Shown here: one piece after another, positions 60,911 to 64,000 of the stretch
How the letters are laid out: every line of letters starts with the position of its first letter
How positions within the stretch are numbered: position 1 is the stretch's first letter
Origin: Streptomyces sp. BK208
GTDB lineage: Bacteria > Actinomycetota > Actinomycetes > Streptomycetales > Streptomycetaceae
Length of the DNA stretch: 64,000 nt
Direction: 5' to 3'
NCBI RefSeq assembly: GCF_004364245.1
Contig: NZ_SOAV01000010.1
Location: forward strand, 186,001-250,000
Notes under the pieces: generated by a model
The model's database searches: none
Told to the model about the DNA's origin: nothing
Seen by the model: the letters and a program-made list of their open reading frames with translations, nothing else
Translations under genes and position numbers: made by a program

Positions 60911-62473
60911 ATGACCTCCACGCACACCTCCGGCCCGGCGCCGGTTCCACCCGCCGTACCCGTCCCGCCCTCCGGGCTCGCGACGCCCGCGACGCCCGCC
61001 GCGGGTGACCGGCGTCGCTGGTTCGCCCTCGCGATCGTGATGACCGCGGCGTTCATGGACCTGGTGGACGTCACCATCGTCAACATCGCCATCCCCTCGA
61101 TCCGGCAGAACGAGGGCGCCTCCTTCAGCCAGATCCAGTGGATCACCGCCGGTTACGCCCTCGCCTTCGCGGCCGGCCTGATCACCGGCGGGCGGCTCGG
61201 CGACATCCACGGGCGCAAGCGGGTCTTCCTCGTCGGCATCGGCGGCTTCACCCTGGCCTCGGCGCTGTGCGGCGTCGCGGCGAACCCGGAGATGCTGGTG
61301 GCCTCCCGCATCCTGCAGGGCGGCATGGCGGCGCTGATGGTGCCGCAGGTGCTGTCGATCGTGCACGCCACCTTCCCGGCGCACGAACGCGGGAAGGTCT
61401 TCGGGCTGTTCGGCGCGATCGTCGGACTCGGCGCCGTCTCCGGCCCGCTGCTGGGCGCCCTGCTCACCGAGTGGAACCTCTTCGGGCTCGAATGGCGGCC
61501 CATCTTCCTCATCAACCTGCCGGTCGGTGTCGCGGGACTCGTCCTCGGCAGCCGCTTCATCACGGAGTCCAGGGCGCCGCGCGCGCTCCGCCTCGACCTG
61601 GTCGGGGTCGCGCTGGTCACGCTCGGGCTGCTGATGCTGGTCTACCCGCTCACCCGGGGCGAGGAGCTGGGCTGGCCGCTGTGGGGCCACCTGACGATGG
61701 CCGGCTCGCTCGTGGTCCTCGCGGTCCTGGTCGCCTACGAGCGGCGCAAGAGCGCGCGGGACGGGTCGCCGCTGGTGGAGCTGTCGCTGTTCCAGGTGAA
61801 GAGCTTCGCCGCCGGGATCGCCGTGCAGACGGTCTTCGGGGTCGCGCTCGGCGTCTTCTTCCTGGTGTGGACGCTGTACCTGCAGGTGGGGCTCGGCTGG
61901 ACGCCGCTGCGGGCCGGCCTGACCGGCGTACCGTTCTCGATCGCCGTCTCCACGGCCGCCGGGATCTCGGTGCAGAAGCTCGTCCCGCGCTTCGGGCGCA
62001 AGGTGCTCCAGGCGGGCGCGCTGGTGATGGCGGCCGGAGTGCTCCTCTACCTCTGGGAGGCCGGTCACTACGGGCTCGCCATCACGTCCTGGCAGATGGC
62101 GCTGCCGCTGGTGGTGATGGGCCTCGGCATGGGTCTGATCGTCGCCCCGCTGACCGACGCGGTGCTCTCCCAGGTGCCGCGCGAGCACGCGGGGGCGGCG
62201 TCCGGGCTCATCAACACCGTGCAGCAGATGGGCAACGCGCTCGGCCTCGGGCTCGTGTCGGTGGTCTTCTACGGCGCCATGAGCGATCACCTCACCCCCG
62301 CCCGCCTCGGCCCGGCCTACGTGGACGCCTTCCAGAACGCGCTGGGATGGGTGGCCGCGGTGCTGGCCGTCATCTTCCTGCTGATGTTCGCGCTGCCCAG
62401 GCGGCCGGCCCTGCACCTGGAAGGGGGCGGGGCGGACGACCCGGCTCAGGCCAGGGAACCGGCACTGGTCTGA
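60911..62473 (+). CDS. MFS transporter, DHA2 family
   Basis: A 520-residue protein from ATG 60911 with no strong ribosome site. Fourteen helices are predicted by eye. Motif D1 is in TAAFMDLVDVTIVNIAIPSI, motif A in GGRLGDIHGRKRVFLVGIGG, motif C-like in LFGAIVGLGAVSGPLLGALL. The N-terminus is Pro/Ala-rich and the C-terminus cytoplasmic. Efflux of hydrophobic drugs by proton antiport is the family role. Only 62 bases separate it from the divergent WYL regulator. Confidence 0.94.
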   Translation: MTSTHTSGPAPVPPAVPVPPSGLATPATPAAGDRRRWFALAIVMTAAFMDLVDVTIVNIAIPSIRQNEGASFSQIQWITAGYALAFAAGLITGGRLGDIHGRKRVFLVGIGGFTLASALCGVAANPEMLVASRILQGGMAALMVPQVLSIVHATFPAHERGKVFGLFGAIVGLGAVSGPLLGALLTEWNLFGLEWRPIFLINLPVGVAGLVLGSRFITESRAPRALRLDLVGVALVTLGLLMLVYPLTRGEELGWPLWGHLTMAGSLVVLAVLVAYERRKSARDGSPLVELSLFQVKSFAAGIAVQTVFGVALGVFFLVWTLYLQVGLGWTPLRAGLTGVPFSIAVSTAAGISVQKLVPRFGRKVLQAGALVMAAGVLLYLWEAGHYGLAITSWQMALPLVVMGLGMGLIVAPLTDAVLSQVPREHAGAASGLINTVQQMGNALGLGLVSVVFYGAMSDHLTPARLGPAYVDAFQNALGWVAAVLAVIFLLMFALPRRPALHLEGGGADDPAQAREPALV

Positions 62474-62545
62474 GACGCAGCGGCGGGGCCGTCCGGGACC
62501 GATGCGGGCGGGGCCTTTTGGGATCGAATTGAGATCGAAGGGGGC

Positions 62546-62583
62546 GGGGGTGGGCCCGGCACGTAGCTGCCGGGCACACCCCC
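62546..62583 (+). terminator. Terminator after the MFS gene
   Basis: GGGGGTGGGCCCGGCA and TGCCGGGCACACCCCC pair at 15 of 16 positions around the loop CGTAGC, 73 bases past the MFS stop. The remaining bases to 62,750 form the fruR promoter region, AT-richer from 62,640. Confidence 0.75.
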
Positions 62584-62750
62584 GCCCCTCGTCACCCGCC
62601 CACCCCCGCCCCCTCGTGGCACCCGCCCGCCCATGCCCGTTCATGTCTGAATGGGTCTGAGTGCTTCCGATTCCTGTTTACATTCCGGACAACCGGGCGT
62701 AGCCTCCCCGGGAAACCACAGGTTCGGGCACGGGTCGGAGGTGAACGGTC

Positions 62751-63512
62751 ATGTACGCACCGGAGCGGCAGCAGGAGATCCTCCGGCTCGCCCGGGACGG
62801 TGGCCGCGTGGACGTGGTGTCGCTGGCCGAGGAGTTCCAGGTGACGGCGGAGACCATCCGCCGCGACCTCAAGGCCCTCGACCGCGCCGGTCTGCTCCGC
62901 CGGGTGCACGGCGGGGCGATCCCCGCCGGGCGGCTCGACTTCGAGCCGGACCTCGCCGAGCGCGAGTCCACGGCCGCGGACGAGAAGGACCGCATCGCCA
63001 AGGCCGCCCTCGCGGAGCTGCCGATCGAGGGCACGATGATCCTCGACGCCGGCTCCACGGTGGCCCGCATGGCCGCGGCGATCCCGCCGGATGCCTCGCT
63101 GACCGTCGTCACCCACAGCCTGCCCATCGCCGCCCGCCTCGCCGACCACCCCGGCATCCAGCTCCACCTGGTCGGAGGGCGCGTGCGCAACCGCACCCGC
63201 GCCGCCGTGGACGCCTGGGCGCTGCGCGCGTACGGCGAGATCCGCGCCGACGTGGCGGTGATCGCGGCCAACGGGTTCTCCGTGGAGCACGGCCTGACCA
63301 CCCCCGACCTCGCCGAGGCCGCCGTCAAGCGGGCCGCCCTGACCGCCGCCCGGCGCGTGGTGCTGCTCGCCGACTCCTCCAAGTACGCCCAGGAGCACTT
63401 CGCCCGCTTCGGCGCCCTGAGCGACGTGGACCTGCTCATCACCGACGACGGCCTGACCCCCGAGGACGCGGGCGACATCGAACGCGCCGGCACGGAAGTG
63501 GTACGCGCATGA
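62751..63512 (+). CDS. fruR: DeoR-family repressor of fructose utilisation (FruR-like)
   Basis: A 253-residue protein from ATG 62751 with a GGAGGT site. DeoR HTH: YAPERQQEILRLARDGGRVD, VVSLAEEFQVTAETIRRDLK. The ISOCOT-type sugar-phosphate sensor has EGTMILDAGSTVARMAAAIP, TVVTHSLPIAARLADHPGI and VVLLADSSKYAQEHFARFG. The stop overlaps the start of the 1-phosphofructokinase gene (ATGA), fitting the known Streptomyces fruR-fruK-fruA operon, where fructose 1-phosphate is the likely inducer. Confidence 0.93.
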   Translation: MYAPERQQEILRLARDGGRVDVVSLAEEFQVTAETIRRDLKALDRAGLLRRVHGGAIPAGRLDFEPDLAERESTAADEKDRIAKAALAELPIEGTMILDAGSTVARMAAAIPPDASLTVVTHSLPIAARLADHPGIQLHLVGGRVRNRTRAAVDAWALRAYGEIRADVAVIAANGFSVEHGLTTPDLAEAAVKRAALTAARRVVLLADSSKYAQEHFARFGALSDVDLLITDDGLTPEDAGDIERAGTEVVRA

Positions 63513-64000
63513 TCCTGACCGTCACCCCCAACCCGTCGCTGGACCGCACCTACGAAGTGCCCTCCCTCGACCGCGGCGAGGTCGTCCGCGCCACCGGCGA
63601 GCGGGTCGACCCCGGCGGCAAGGGCGTGAACGTCTCGCGTGCGGTGACGGCCGCCGGGCGGCGCACCGTCGCGGTGCTGCCGCTGGGCGGGGCGCCGGGC
63701 GCACTCGTCGCCGCCCTGCTCGACGCGCAGGGCATCGAGGTCGCGCCGGTGCCGATCGCCGGGTCCACCCGTTCCAACATCGCGCTCGCCGAGGCCGACG
63801 GCGTCCTGACGAAGATCAACGCGCCCGGCCCCGAACTCTCCCCGGCCGAACGGGAGCTGCTCCTGGAGACCGTACGGCGCCAGTCGACCGGCGCGGACTG
63901 GATCGCCTGCTGCGGCAGCCTGCCCCGGGGACTCGCCCCGTCCTGGTACGCCGACCTGGTCGCCCGGGCGCACGCCGCCGGTGTCCGCATCGCCCTGGAC
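63509..64000 (+). CDS. fruK: 1-phosphofructokinase (partial, runs off the window)
   Basis: 164 codons are visible from ATG 63509. The PfkB-family start MILTVTPNPSLDRTYEVPSL, the substrate loop GERVDPGGKGVNVSRAVTAA and the pattern CCGSLPRGLAPSWYADLVAR identify a fructose-1-phosphate kinase (to fructose 1,6-bisphosphate). The C-terminal ATP-binding GAGD motif lies beyond the window. Translationally coupled to fruR. Confidence 0.95.
   Translation, partial: MILTVTPNPSLDRTYEVPSLDRGEVVRATGERVDPGGKGVNVSRAVTAAGRRTVAVLPLGGAPGALVAALLDAQGIEVAPVPIAGSTRSNIALAEADGVLTKINAPGPELSPAERELLLETVRRQSTGADWIACCGSLPRGLAPSWYADLVARAHAAGVRIALD

Overview
The window is very GC-rich DNA with Streptomyces-type codon use, frequent GTG starts, ATGA/GTGA-coupled genes and many Streptomyces-specific families (LAL regulators, DUF397/Scr1-type pairs, DUF6415, HrdD, IclR, WYL). 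It reads as a Streptomyces chromosome segment carrying a large integrated island.

Left flank (1 to about 10.9 kb): the end of a membrane protein, DUF7144 and PLDc_N/SHOCT small membrane proteins, a K+ channel translationally coupled to a DUF2252 protein, several small unknown proteins, a large LAL regulator, an alpha/beta hydrolase, a signal-less solute-binding protein and an orphan Imm10-like immunity gene. Three 17-bp sites, TCACCC-N5-(G/A)GGTGA, lie in the promoter regions at 1.33, 1.50 and 4.00 kb and suggest a shared regulator.

Genomic island (10,947 to 49,166, about 38 kb): it is bounded by a perfect 43-bp direct repeat (10,904-10,946 and 49,124-49,166) that is the 3' part of a tRNA-Arg(CCU) gene. 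The intact tRNA and a full-length tyrosine recombinase lie at the right end. The island has two halves. The left half (11.3-32.9 kb) is a stress-tolerance cargo. It holds carbonyl/formaldehyde detoxification genes (aldo/keto reductase, ABM-type monooxygenase, DJ-1/PfpI protein, glutathione-independent formaldehyde dehydrogenase) and a cNMP-binding/TrxR-like flavoprotein coupled to a UBP zinc finger. It also holds a compact disaggregase operon, dnaK-grpE-cbpA-cbpM-clpB-trx-hsp20, divergent from a PucR regulator, then a FUSC exporter and a DUF1931 histone-fold protein. Two paralogous membrane proteins of unknown function bracket this half. The right half (33.3-49.0 kb) is an integrative mobilizable element: integrase, small HTH proteins, DUF3631 ATPase, DUF2637 membrane protein, MobC-like protein and HUH relaxase. 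Its cargo includes a TcmP/Gp37-Gp68 pair, DUF6415 and unknown coupled genes, an anti-sigma-type ATPase, a 2H phosphoesterase, a TPR regulator, an Scr1-type XRE/DUF397 pair and a flavoprotein. Paired RTGTGC repeats with an 11-bp period occur at the left end, the right end and the junction of the halves (33.33 kb), which suggests a composite island made of two related elements.

Right flank (49.2-64 kb): core chromosome with a double-IclR regulator, secreted M6-like metalloprotease, TetR/MFS pair, MarR/DODA-type dioxygenase pair, GNAT acetyltransferase, the sigma factor HrdD behind a textbook sigma-R-type promoter, another TetR, a WYL-regulator/MFS pair, and fruR-fruK cut by the window end.

The most interesting points are the mobile proteostasis and carbonyl-stress island, an actinobacterial analogue in content of the proteobacterial transmissible locus of stress tolerance; the duplicated unknown membrane family that brackets it; and the TcmP/three-Cys-motif system in the mobilizable half.
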